From Hydrogeniiclostridium mannosilyticum (GTDB lineage Bacteria; Bacillota; Clostridia; Oscillospirales; Acutalibacteraceae), in assembly GCF_003268275.1 (NCBI RefSeq), contig NZ_QLYR01000005.1, forward strand, positions 124,001-188,000: DNA of 64,000 nucleotides, given 5' to 3'. The translations under genes and the position numbers were made by a program. Numbering within the stretch: position 1 is the first letter of the stretch; every line of letters starts with the position of its first letter. Under the pieces are notes generated by a model that was not told the DNA's origin, searched no databases, and saw only the letters and a program-made list of their open reading frames with translations. Shown piece after piece: positions 1-7,282 of this stretch.

Positions 1-83
1 GTTTTAACCGGCCGGCGTCCGGAATAGCCTACACAGTCAAAACGTTGCTGGTCGACGCTGATGAATAAAAAGTTGGGTTTCAT
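1..83 (-). CDS. Sulfatase, N-terminal fragment (runs off the window)
   Basis: Only the first 27 codons lie in the window. Read on the minus strand from the ATG at 83, they give a start of the form MKPNFLFISVDQQRFDCVGY. That is the classic opening of type I (alkaline-phosphatase-fold) sulfatases: a buried beta strand, then a metal-binding Asp in V-D-Q-Q-R. A GGGGAG ribosome binding site lies at 94-99, ten bases upstream. The gene is divergent from the glycosidase-like gene at 243, so the two may serve degradation of a sulfated or decorated glycan; that link is inference. The active-site CxPxR motif lies outside the window. Confidence 0.72.
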   Translation of the reverse strand, partial: MKPNFLFISVDQQRFDCVGYSGRRPVK

Positions 84-152
84 GTTTTAACAACTCCCCG
101 GTTAATTATTTGGTGTTCTGGCAGAGTCTTTTATAAAATTGCCGAAATTAAA

Positions 153-181
153 TTGTTTTCAACCACGAAGCATGCTATAAT
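153..181 (+). promoter_or_regulatory. Sigma-A type promoter of the glycosidase-like gene
   Basis: TTGTTT at 153-158 and TATAAT at 176-181 are separated by exactly 17 bases. The start codon at 243 follows about 60 bases downstream, with AAGGGAAG as ribosome binding site. Confidence 0.7.
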
Positions 182-242
182 ACCCCCATCATAAGCAGGC
201 GCTCAACAAGGAACGTCTGCCATCCTGAAGGGAAGTGTATTG

Positions 243-2165
243 ATGAAAGATTATGCAAAGGTACAAAACCGGAACAGCTGGCTCCGGCATCCGACATTGG
301 GCGACCCCTCCTTTGATACATTTGAAAAACTGGGCGATACGGTACACCGCTCAAATCCGCCTTGGGAATGGGGGGTAAACGGTTCCCTCTTCCGGGACCC
401 CAAAACGGACAACTGGTATTATTATGCTGGCGTTTACCCCTATGGCTATGCCGTAGGGCCCGACCTTCCCCCCAGCACCTTTATCATATACCGTTCCTGC
501 GATAAAGGCAAGTCCTGGGCCTGTTTGGGGCCAGGTTTTCAGCAGGATTTTTACCTGACAATCGACGGCCAGCAGGCTTTGATTAAAAGTCACCCGGATG
601 TCGTGCTGCAATATGATGAGGAATGCGACCGGTATTGGCTGGCCTATGACTGGGGCAGCAGCGGAAATACCTGGGAAAATGCACACAGCAAAAACGCCTC
701 TGATTCCGACTCCGGCGCCGGGCTTGCCTGGGCGATGTCACCAGAGGGGCCGTTTCACCCGCTGGAGATCCCATTTTTCAGTAATAAGAAGCAGTATGGA
801 CGTTTGGGTGTGTTCAGCCGCGGCTATGCTTCTACCGTTTTAAAGCGGAAAAATGACTGGATTGCTTTTATTCTCTGCGATGCAGATCAGCATTTTTGTT
901 GGGGGTTGGCCTGCATGACGGCTCCGTCTCCGGAGGGCCCCTGGTCCGATGTGCATATCCTGCTTTCTGACGAGAGAGCCGAGTATTACCCTGCCCCTGT
1001 TGAATTTTACCCCTGTTTTACCCATGATGGTATTGTCTATGCACCGGCGACGTCGGTTTCTAAAAACCGTAATTATCAGGCGGTATTCCGTGCTGTGTTG
1101 GAGGAAGCGCATCGCCCGGAAGCATGGAGCTTGGCCTGGGACGGCGGTTTCTGGCATAGCCGGAATTTGGAAGACGAAAAATATGGCATCTGGGGGCAAA
1201 CCATCAATGGTTTTGTCGAAAACGGACAATTTTATGTGATGTATCCCTCTAAGGATTCCAGGGACTACGGCACACTCTCGGTTGCCTCCCGTCCCTGGGC
1301 CCAGCCCTTTAGCGATGGGTTTACCTTTTCAGGACATGCAGGGAAATCCATCTCGCCTCTGCTGGCCGCCTACAAGGATTTTACACTGAATATGGAATTT
1401 ACCTTTACCGGAACGGTGGGAGTCGCTTTTGATTACCACGGTATTTTAGGTTCGCATGCTCATTCCTCGGATGCCGTGCCGCATGTCTCTTGTTTCGATG
1501 GTTGCTATGCGATCATGCTGGATGAGTCCGGAACCGTTCGCCTGGAACGCAGAGGCCAATCGAAAGAGGCGCTTCTTTATAAACAGGAACGCTTTGTGGA
1601 GAACGTTCAGGCGGTTCATCTGCTTATTGAAAACCGGGACGGCATGCTTAAGATCCAGGTCAATGACAAATGCTTCTGGAGCGGTCCGGCAGAGGTCTCA
1701 CGGGCGTGCCCGCTGGCCCTTATTGCACATGAATTTTCAATTCTGAACTGCAAAAAATTCCAGCTTACCGGGCCTGTGTTCCCCTATGAATTCAGCTATA
1801 ACGCCTTTGAGGCGCTGTTAGGGGCAGGACAGCTTATGAGCAATTGGCAGCGGCCTGACAATTTGAAATTTGCCGGTACGGATGGTTTTGTCGGGGAGGG
1901 CGGCGTTTCTGCAAAATGGAACTTTATCGGCAGCTGGGTTTCATTATACGCCCCAAAATCACCGGACTTGGGTGAGATGGATATTCTGATTGACGGATAT
2001 TTCTATACAACAATTTGTCTTACCGCTGAGGCTTGCATTCCCTCCACCCCGGTGTACAGGGTATCCGGACTTTCTCAGGGGCGCCACTGCTTGAGCATTA
2101 GGCCCAGAACTGGGAAAATTGCCTTGGACATTATAACCTTCGGTGGAGAAATAAGCCAGGAGTAA
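243..2165 (+). CDS. Putative beta-propeller glycoside hydrolase (GH43/GH32-like) with C-terminal beta-sandwich domains
   Basis: This 640-aa protein has no signal peptide, so a cytoplasmic or cell-associated role is likely. Residues 1 to about 375 look like a five-bladed beta-propeller of the GH43/GH32 type, with repeated blade phrases such as SLFRDPKTDNWYYYAG and GYASTVLKRKNDWIAFI. Residues of about 380-525 resemble a concanavalin/LamG-like sandwich. Residues 530-640 look like a second sandwich of the carbohydrate-binding kind, with VSAKWNFIGSWVSLYAP and DILIDGYFYTT. The start is the ATG at 243, immediately after an in-frame TTG, because AAGGGAAG is correctly spaced for it. The substrate cannot be read from sequence. 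Divergence from a sulfatase suggests work on a decorated polysaccharide. The family call is by pattern only, and a catalytic triad was not confidently placed. Confidence 0.6.
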   Translation: MKDYAKVQNRNSWLRHPTLGDPSFDTFEKLGDTVHRSNPPWEWGVNGSLFRDPKTDNWYYYAGVYPYGYAVGPDLPPSTFIIYRSCDKGKSWACLGPGFQQDFYLTIDGQQALIKSHPDVVLQYDEECDRYWLAYDWGSSGNTWENAHSKNASDSDSGAGLAWAMSPEGPFHPLEIPFFSNKKQYGRLGVFSRGYASTVLKRKNDWIAFILCDADQHFCWGLACMTAPSPEGPWSDVHILLSDERAEYYPAPVEFYPCFTHDGIVYAPATSVSKNRNYQAVFRAVLEEAHRPEAWSLAWDGGFWHSRNLEDEKYGIWGQTINGFVENGQFYVMYPSKDSRDYGTLSVASRPWAQPFSDGFTFSGHAGKSISPLLAAYKDFTLNMEFTFTGTVGVAFDYHGILGSHAHSSDAVPHVSCFDGCYAIMLDESGTVRLERRGQSKEALLYKQERFVENVQAVHLLIENRDGMLKIQVNDKCFWSGPAEVSRACPLALIAHEFSILNCKKFQLTGPVFPYEFSYNAFEALLGAGQLMSNWQRPDNLKFAGTDGFVGEGGVSAKWNFIGSWVSLYAPKSPDLGEMDILIDGYFYTTICLTAEACIPSTPVYRVSGLSQGRHCLSIRPRTGKIALDIITFGGEISQE

Positions 2166-2185
2166 CCCGCGCCCAATATAAAAAG

Positions 2186-2227
2186 AAAGAACTGGTAGGA
2201 GATCGGCGCTCCGCCAGTTCTTTTTAT
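2186..2227. terminator. Bidirectional intrinsic terminator
   Basis: AAAGAACTGG at 2186-2195 pairs with CCAGTTCTTT at 2214-2223, helped by an inner GGAG/CTCC. A T run follows on the plus strand and an A run precedes it. It sits between the convergent glycosidase-like and aldo/keto reductase genes and can serve both. Confidence 0.85.
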
Positions 2228-2238
2228 ATGCCGAACGT

Positions 2239-3096
2239 CTAAAAATCCACTTGGTCCGGTTCGGGCGCAGCCCCACAGCCGCTTTCTATCTGTGTAATAA
2301 AGTTCATGTCCGCATCCGAAAGAGAAAAATCAAACAGTTGGGTATTTTCGAAAATACGTTCCGGTGTAACGGATTTCGGCAAAGGAATAAAGCCGTTTTG
2401 AATATGCCAGCGCAGGCAAAGCTGAGAGATGCTTTTTCCATATTTCTCCGCCATTTGTTTGAGCTCCGGCTGCTGGAAAACCGCACCGCCGCCAAGGGGG
2501 CTATACCCTTCTAATAAAATTTGATGCGCTTTACAGTAGCGGGTCACCTCTGGTTGAACACTGCCTGGACAAAGGCGTATCTGGTTAACCGCGGGTACTA
2601 CCTTGGCGGTACAAAGCAGCGCATCGAGATGGTGCGGCATAAAATTACTGACGCCAATTGCGCGTATTTTTCCAGCTTGGTACAATTCCTCCATAGCCTG
2701 CCAGGTTTCTGCGTTGCTTTCCTGCCAATGGGAGCGAAACGCAGCAGGATTTGGCCAATGAATCAGGTATAGGTCAACATAATCCATTTGCAATGCCGCC
2801 AATGAACGCTCAAACGCCAGTTTTGCGGCATGATAGCCGTGATCGCTGTTCCAAAGCTTGGTGGTGACAAAAAGCTCGTCACGGGGAATCCCACTTTCTC
2901 GGATTGCTTGCCCTACACTTTTTTCGTTGCCGTAATAAGAAGCGGTGTCAATATGGCGAAAACCTAATTCAAGCGCCTTTTTTACCGCATTGACAGCCAT
3001 TGCCCCCTCTTCCGCCAGCCAGGTGCCAAACCCAACGCAGGGAATAGAGACGCCGTTGCGGCAGGCTAAGCCGTCTGCCACGGAATATAATTGCAT
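2239..3096 (-). CDS. Aldo/keto reductase (NADPH-dependent oxidoreductase)
   Basis: This 285-aa protein has the usual length of the family and is an (alpha/beta)8 barrel reducing aldehydes or ketones with NADPH. The full catalytic tetrad is visible: Asp50 in HIDTASYYGNE, Tyr55, Lys80 in TTKLWN and His113 in YLIHWPNP. The C-terminal cofactor-binding segment IPLPKSVTPERI is also present. It resembles the 2,5-diketo-gluconate reductase/YvgN group, but the natural substrate is unknown. Start: the ATG at 3096 follows a GGAGGAG ribosome binding site. It is transcribed alone from a promoter at 3145-3173 and ends at the terminator shared with the glycosidase-like gene. Confidence 0.93.
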   Translation of the reverse strand: MQLYSVADGLACRNGVSIPCVGFGTWLAEEGAMAVNAVKKALELGFRHIDTASYYGNEKSVGQAIRESGIPRDELFVTTKLWNSDHGYHAAKLAFERSLAALQMDYVDLYLIHWPNPAAFRSHWQESNAETWQAMEELYQAGKIRAIGVSNFMPHHLDALLCTAKVVPAVNQIRLCPGSVQPEVTRYCKAHQILLEGYSPLGGGAVFQQPELKQMAEKYGKSISQLCLRWHIQNGFIPLPKSVTPERIFENTQLFDFSLSDADMNFITQIESGCGAAPEPDQVDF

Positions 3097-3144
3097 ATAC
3101 TCTCCTCCGTCCCAATTATCAATAATTTTTATATTCTATTTTTT

Positions 3145-3174
3145 ATTATATACCGATTGTAAGCCATTTACAAT
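3145..3174 (-). promoter_or_regulatory. Promoter of the aldo/keto reductase with an overlapping inverted repeat
   Basis: On the minus strand TTGTAA (3173-3168) and TATAAT (3150-3145) are 17 bases apart. ATTGTAA at 3156-3162 and TTACAAT at 3168-3174 form a perfect inverted repeat with a 5-base centre covering the -35 box and spacer. This is a plausible repressor operator. Confidence 0.6.
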
Positions 3175-3269
3175 GTACAATGCGGTAGGAGGGCTAAGCG
3201 TGCAATTTGTCCGGCGCCTTTGCGTAATAAACCGGCCTGCGTGGGAAAGCCCATCGCCTAAGGGCGGCA

Positions 3270-3310
3270 AAAAAGCAAGCGTTGGTTTTCATACCAACGC
3301 TTGCTTTTTC
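3270..3310 (-). terminator. Intrinsic terminator after spoVM
   Basis: GCAAGCGTTGG at 3275-3285 and CCAACGCTTGC at 3294-3304 form a perfect 11-bp stem. An A run at 3269-3274 reads as a T tract on the minus strand, and TTTTT also follows on the plus strand. It closes the long housekeeping block. Confidence 0.85.
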
Positions 3311-3340
3311 TGTGCAATTTATTCTATAGACAACAAGGCG

Positions 3341-3424
3341 CTATTCGGCTTCCTTTTTAATATGAAACATCTTTCTCAGAAAAAAACTAACAACCTTAGA
3401 ACTACGCACAACAACCACTTTCAT
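3341..3424 (-). CDS. spoVM: SpoVM, stage V sporulation protein M (27 aa)
   Basis: This is a 27-codon reading frame starting at the ATG at 3424, preceded by GGAGG ten bases upstream. The peptide opens MKVVVVRSSKVVSFFLRKMF and continues with a basic/acidic tail rich in K and E. This matches the clostridial form of SpoVM, the amphipathic helix that inserts on the convex outer forespore membrane and anchors the ATPase SpoIVA. In Bacillus subtilis spoVM also lies immediately downstream of the rsgA/thiN cluster, so position supports the call. The canonical conserved Pro (K-x-P-K) is replaced: the peptide reads S-S-K-V where family members often have S-P-K-F. SpoIVA and its partner SipL are encoded at 53775-56809. 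The reading frame is direct; the identity rests on pattern plus synteny. Confidence 0.82.
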   Translation of the reverse strand: MKVVVVRSSKVVSFFLRKMFHIKKEAE

Positions 3425-3478
3425 CTCAGCCAGCCTCCAATCATGACTATGTTTTCACATAAAAATTATGTGGGCGGT

Positions 3479-3631
3479 TTAGGCCTTGAGCAAGGCAATT
3501 CCTAACGCCACCATGATGACGGCAACAACGAATAAAATCAGCCCTGTTGGGCAAAAACAAGAAAGCACTAGGCCCAGGCCAAAAGCAATTGCGTATTGGG
3601 GCCGAAAACATTTACAATTTGGCCTCCTCAT
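3479..3631 (-). CDS. Uncharacterised 50-aa membrane peptide between thiN and spoVM
   Basis: This is a 50-codon frame with ATG at 3631 and GGAGGATC six bases upstream, ending TAA at 3479. The first 12 residues are basic and Cys-rich (MRRPNCKCFRPQ). They are followed by two hydrophobic stretches, roughly residues 13-26 and 30-47, separated by C-P-T-G. The product is therefore probably a one- or two-pass membrane peptide. I do not recognise the family. Its place directly between thiN and spoVM, in the same orientation and before the same terminator, suggests co-transcription and perhaps a sporulation role; this is inference. A 7-bp inverted repeat (CACATAA/TTATGTG, 3456-3472) lies just after its stop codon. 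Confidence 0.65.
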   Translation of the reverse strand: MRRPNCKCFRPQYAIAFGLGLVLSCFCPTGLILFVVAVIMVALGIALLKA

Positions 3632-3706
3632 TAATGATCCTCCACCCTTCCTGCCGTCTTAATAACAGTATATACGGCGGGAAGTATTTTGGTGATAAGG
3701 AAAATA

Positions 3707-4351
3707 TTAAACCTTGTTATTGAGCATAATCAGCGCGTCGCCCTCGTGCACTTCCACTGTAGCGGTGTTTTCAATAATAATATTACTGACTCCCATAGGA
3801 AAACCGTCCGCATACAGGCGGACATGGTCAAGTGGATATAGAAGCCCCTCATAAGTTACTGTACAAAAGCGGCAGCCAAACGGGAAGACGGAAAGCGTTT
3901 TTCCTGTTTGATTTTTAAACAGCATTTTTTTATTTCGAATCAGATAAATACTGGCGTCTGCATCGACAAGGCAGGCCTCTCCGCCCTGGGAAAGAATGTA
4001 TTGCATAGTACATAAATTGGCGTAGGTATGGTCCAAACGGCCGCCGGTTGCACATAAAATGGTAAACCGGCGATAGCCTCTTTGTAAACCGGTTTTGACG
4101 GCAGCCATGGTATCGGTGTCATCCTTCATGACCGGCAGTTTAAGCCGCTCAATGGCTTCGGGTAAATCGGCGTCAAGTGAATCGAAGTCTCCTACCAGTA
4201 AATCCGGTAGGATTCCACAGGCCATTGCATGCTTCAATCCCCCGTCCGCGCAGATGACGAAGTCCCTATCCTGAATATAGTTTTTTATATAGGAAACATT
4301 TGAAACCGGCGCCGCGCTGATAATAACGCAAGCTGCTACCTTTTTTTCCAT
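3707..4351 (-). CDS. thiN: Thiamine pyrophosphokinase
   Basis: This 214-aa protein transfers pyrophosphate from ATP to thiamine, forming thiamine diphosphate (salvage). It is of normal family length. Visible signatures are VICADGGLKHA near residue 35, LLVGDFDSLD near 52, KDDTDTMAAV near 76, the substrate-binding TGGRLDHTYANL near 102, and GVSNIIIENTATVEV near the C-terminus. The start codon lies 16 bases inside the 3' end of rsgA, so translation is probably coupled. In B. subtilis an rpe gene often sits between the two; here it is absent. Confidence 0.95.
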   Translation of the reverse strand: MEKKVAACVIISAAPVSNVSYIKNYIQDRDFVICADGGLKHAMACGILPDLLVGDFDSLDADLPEAIERLKLPVMKDDTDTMAAVKTGLQRGYRRFTILCATGGRLDHTYANLCTMQYILSQGGEACLVDADASIYLIRNKKMLFKNQTGKTLSVFPFGCRFCTVTYEGLLYPLDHVRLYADGFPMGVSNIIIENTATVEVHEGDALIMLNNKV

Positions 4352-5214
4352 TCTTTGAAATCCTTTACTTCGTTGTACATGGCGGCATAGCTCTCATGGC
4401 GGGAAGGATTGATTTTACCCTTGTGCAGCGCCTCTAAGACAGCGCAGCCTTTTTCCTGCGTGTGAGAACAGGTTTGGAAGCGACAGTGCCCAAGATAGGG
4501 GCGAAATTCGCGAAAGCAATGCGGCAGGTCCTCTTTTTTAACCAAATGAAATGACTCCATCTGTATGGAAGAAAAGCCGGGTGTGTCGGCCACAAAGCCG
4601 CCGTCCTGTAAGGGAAACAGCTCCACGCTGCGGGTCGTGTGCCGCCCTCTCCCCAACTTTTTGCTGGTTTCACCGGTTTGTTGGCACAAGCCCTCTCCAA
4701 GCCCATTTAGCAAGGTGGATTTTCCGACGCCGGAATTGCCTGCGATGGCGGTTACCTTTCCTATCAGGCAATCCTTAACGGCTGAAAAGCGCTCGGGTTC
4801 TATTAAAGAAACGCAAAATACCTGAAAGCCTGCCTGCTCATATATTTCCCTGAGCCAGCGCTCATCCCCCAGATCTGTCTTAGAGATGACCAAAACAGGT
4901 TCAATTGAAAGATCCTCCGCCGCGGCGATGATCCGGTCGATCAGCAGCGGCTTGGGCGCCGGGTCATCTACGGATGCTAAAATAAGCATCTGGTCAATAT
5001 TTGCAATAGGTGGCCGGACCAGTTCGTTTTTTCGCTCTTCAATTTTGTCGATGATACCACTGCCGTCGGCTTCAACGTGAAATTCCACATGGTCGCCCGC
5101 CAGGGGCTTTTGCTGTTCCTTGCGAAAAACACCGCGTGCGCGGCACTCATATACTGCATCAGCGGCTTTTACTGCATAAAAGCCGCTGATGCCCTTCAAA
5201 ATAAGTCCCTGCAT
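4336..5214 (-). CDS. rsgA: Ribosome small subunit-dependent GTPase A
   Basis: This 292-aa circularly permuted GTPase (YjeQ/CpgA) acts in late 30S ribosome maturation. It has an N-terminal OB-fold (about residues 1-70). The G4 motif SKTD (111-114) precedes G1, GNSGVGKST (159-167), and G3, DTPG (210-213), which is the diagnostic permuted order. A C-terminal zinc knuckle follows with Cys244, Cys249, His251 and Cys257. The gene starts seven bases after the prkC stop and overlaps thiN by 16 bases. In B. subtilis this protein is a substrate of the neighbouring kinase PrkC, so the linkage is functional as well as positional. Confidence 0.96.
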   Translation of the reverse strand: MQGLILKGISGFYAVKAADAVYECRARGVFRKEQQKPLAGDHVEFHVEADGSGIIDKIEERKNELVRPPIANIDQMLILASVDDPAPKPLLIDRIIAAAEDLSIEPVLVISKTDLGDERWLREIYEQAGFQVFCVSLIEPERFSAVKDCLIGKVTAIAGNSGVGKSTLLNGLGEGLCQQTGETSKKLGRGRHTTRSVELFPLQDGGFVADTPGFSSIQMESFHLVKKEDLPHCFREFRPYLGHCRFQTCSHTQEKGCAVLEALHKGKINPSRHESYAAMYNEVKDFKEWKKR

Positions 5215-5221
5215 ACGTTTT

Positions 5222-7267
5222 TCAAGTCCCCTGTTCCGGGGCTGGGGGCTCGGGAGTTATATTCGTACTTTCGTTATCACCCGTAGACTCCGGATCGCTC
5301 AGGTCATGATATTCCTCTTGCTTGAATTTTCCATCGTCAAAAAACAGTGTATAACGCGCCAGCAGTTCCCCGTCAATCATTACCCGAAGCTCATGCGTGC
5401 CGGTGTTTTCAAAGGTCAGCGACAAAAATTCGCCCGGAACGGCTGAGGGATTCAGCCCCTGCTTTTCCTGGACCTTTACGCCATCGATATAGGCGACCAG
5501 CGTAACGTCGCGGTTGATATTGGGCATCCGGATCGCAACCTCCAGCTTTTTGTTGGGCACCGAGGTTACCTTACCGGAGCTGTAGACCAACGTTACCTTG
5601 CTGTTCTTTTCCAGCTTGGTGCCCGGCAGCGGGCTGCATTCGACAACAACCCCCTTCTCCTTGCCTGTGTCGTCTTTTGGGGTGGCATCTACGACAAAAC
5701 CAAGGTTTGTCAACGCCTTGCGCGCATCCTCCAGCTGCATACCGATGATCTCTGCAGGAACAGCAATGGTATTATCCTCTGGGCCGCCGCTGATATACAG
5801 ATTTACGGTGCTGCCTTCTGCGACCGATTCTCCCTTGGCCGGGTCCGTGCGTACAACATGGCCTTCCGATACGGTCTCATCAACAATTTCAATCGAATTA
5901 GGAACCAGGTTCCGGTCCTGTAAAATCTTTTCAGCGTCTTCCTTTGTATAATTGGTCAGATCCGGAATTTCCTGCATGGTATTGCCCACATTTACATAAA
6001 GGGTAATTTCAGCGCCTGGTTTGACCTTCATACCCTCCGCAGGGCTCTGATCCAGGACCTCGCCCACTTCCTTTGAGGAATCCTGCTTCTGCTCCTCTTT
6101 AAACACAAAGTTTTTCTTGTACTCTTCATTTTCGTAGATTTCCGCTGCCTTCTGCCCAATAAAATTAGGCACTTCAATATCCTCCGCCGGCTGTTCGGCC
6201 TGGCAGCCTCTGAACAGAGCGGCAAACCCGAGCGCTACGGCAACAATCAGAAATGCCGCCAATACTCCCGCAATCACCAAGGGGGCCACATTTTTCTTTT
6301 TAGCGGCGGTGTCTGCTACCTCTTCATATTCATAATTGTCGTTATAAGCCGGGTCCGTGTTGCCGCGGACATTATTGATGGCGTCGATATATTTCGTCGG
6401 TTTTTCATCCTGAAAATACTGATATTGAAAGCGAATGCTTGGGTTTTTGCGAAACTCCGCAATATCCTCCAGCATTTCCGTTGCAGACTGGTACCGCTGC
6501 GCCGGATTTTTCTGCATAGCCTTCAGCGTAATTTCTTCAAGCCCCTCGGGAATATCCGGGTTGATTTCACGTGGCGGGCGGGGGTCTGCCTGCAGCTGCA
6601 TGATTGCTACCGAAACGGCATTATCCGCCTCGAAGGGCAGCTGTCCGGTCAGCATTTCATAAAGCATAACACCGACGGAGTAAATATCCGTCTTACCGTC
6701 AACGACATCCCCACGCGCCTGCTCGGGCGCGATATAGTGGACGGAGCCAATAGCCTTATCTGTCATGGTTCTGGTCTCGCTATGCGCAAAACGGGCAATG
6801 CCGAAATCGGTGACTTTAATCGTGCCGTCCTGAAGCAGCATAATGTTCTGCGGTTTGATGTCGCGGTGTACAATTCCCTTTTGGTGCGCATGCTGCAAGG
6901 CGTTTAAAATTTGGACTGTAAAATGGATGGCTTCCTTCCAGGGGATTTGCTTTTGTTGCTCCAGATAATCCTTTAGTGTAATACCGTCAATATATTCTTC
7001 CACGATATATTGAATACGGTCGCCAAAACTCACATCATAAACCTTGACGATGCTGGGGTGCGACAACACCGCAATAGCCTTTGACTCATTCTTAAAGCGG
7101 CGGATGAACTCTTCGTTTCCCAGAAATTCATCCTTTAATATTTTTATTGCAACCGTTCGGTCGTCGATGGTGTCATATGCACGGTAAACCAGGGCCATGC
7201 CGCCAACGCCAATCAATTCATGGATTTCGTAACGACCGTCCAGCCGTTTTCCGGTATATTTATCCAT
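5222..7267 (-). CDS. prkC: Membrane Ser/Thr protein kinase with three PASTA domains
   Basis: This 681-aa protein is a transmembrane eukaryotic-type kinase. The cytoplasmic kinase domain covers about residues 12-275, with invariant Lys42 (AIKIL), catalytic Asp136 (HRDIKPQN) and Asp154 (DFG), all intact. A single membrane helix lies at about 328-352. Three extracellular PASTA repeats (about 363-432, 434-502 and 505-575) bind muropeptides or lipid II in characterised relatives. A further unlabelled beta-rich domain fills 580-681. PrkC-type kinases control spore germination and cell-wall metabolism. The phosphatase gene lies immediately upstream with a 15-base gap. GGAGGG precedes the start by eight bases. 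Confidence 0.97.
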   Translation of the reverse strand: MDKYTGKRLDGRYEIHELIGVGGMALVYRAYDTIDDRTVAIKILKDEFLGNEEFIRRFKNESKAIAVLSHPSIVKVYDVSFGDRIQYIVEEYIDGITLKDYLEQQKQIPWKEAIHFTVQILNALQHAHQKGIVHRDIKPQNIMLLQDGTIKVTDFGIARFAHSETRTMTDKAIGSVHYIAPEQARGDVVDGKTDIYSVGVMLYEMLTGQLPFEADNAVSVAIMQLQADPRPPREINPDIPEGLEEITLKAMQKNPAQRYQSATEMLEDIAEFRKNPSIRFQYQYFQDEKPTKYIDAINNVRGNTDPAYNDNYEYEEVADTAAKKKNVAPLVIAGVLAAFLIVAVALGFAALFRGCQAEQPAEDIEVPNFIGQKAAEIYENEEYKKNFVFKEEQKQDSSKEVGEVLDQSPAEGMKVKPGAEITLYVNVGNTMQEIPDLTNYTKEDAEKILQDRNLVPNSIEIVDETVSEGHVVRTDPAKGESVAEGSTVNLYISGGPEDNTIAVPAEIIGMQLEDARKALTNLGFVVDATPKDDTGKEKGVVVECSPLPGTKLEKNSKVTLVYSSGKVTSVPNKKLEVAIRMPNINRDVTLVAYIDGVKVQEKQGLNPSAVPGEFLSLTFENTGTHELRVMIDGELLARYTLFFDDGKFKQEEYHDLSDPESTGDNESTNITPEPPAPEQGT

Positions 7268-7282
7268 TCTCTGTTCCCTCCA

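Noticed and set aside
351-686. Minus-strand open frame of 111 codons inside the glycosidase-like gene
   Set aside because: It lies fully within a well-supported gene, has no ribosome binding site and its composition is that of a shadow frame.
2945-3505. Plus-strand frame of 186 codons over the aldo/keto reductase start and spoVM
   Set aside because: It crosses a terminator and two promoters, and the opposite strand holds better supported short genes with ribosome binding sites.
6425-6907. Plus-strand frame of 160 codons opposite prkC
   Set aside because: It mirrors the conserved kinase domain on the other strand; no start signal and no recognisable motif.
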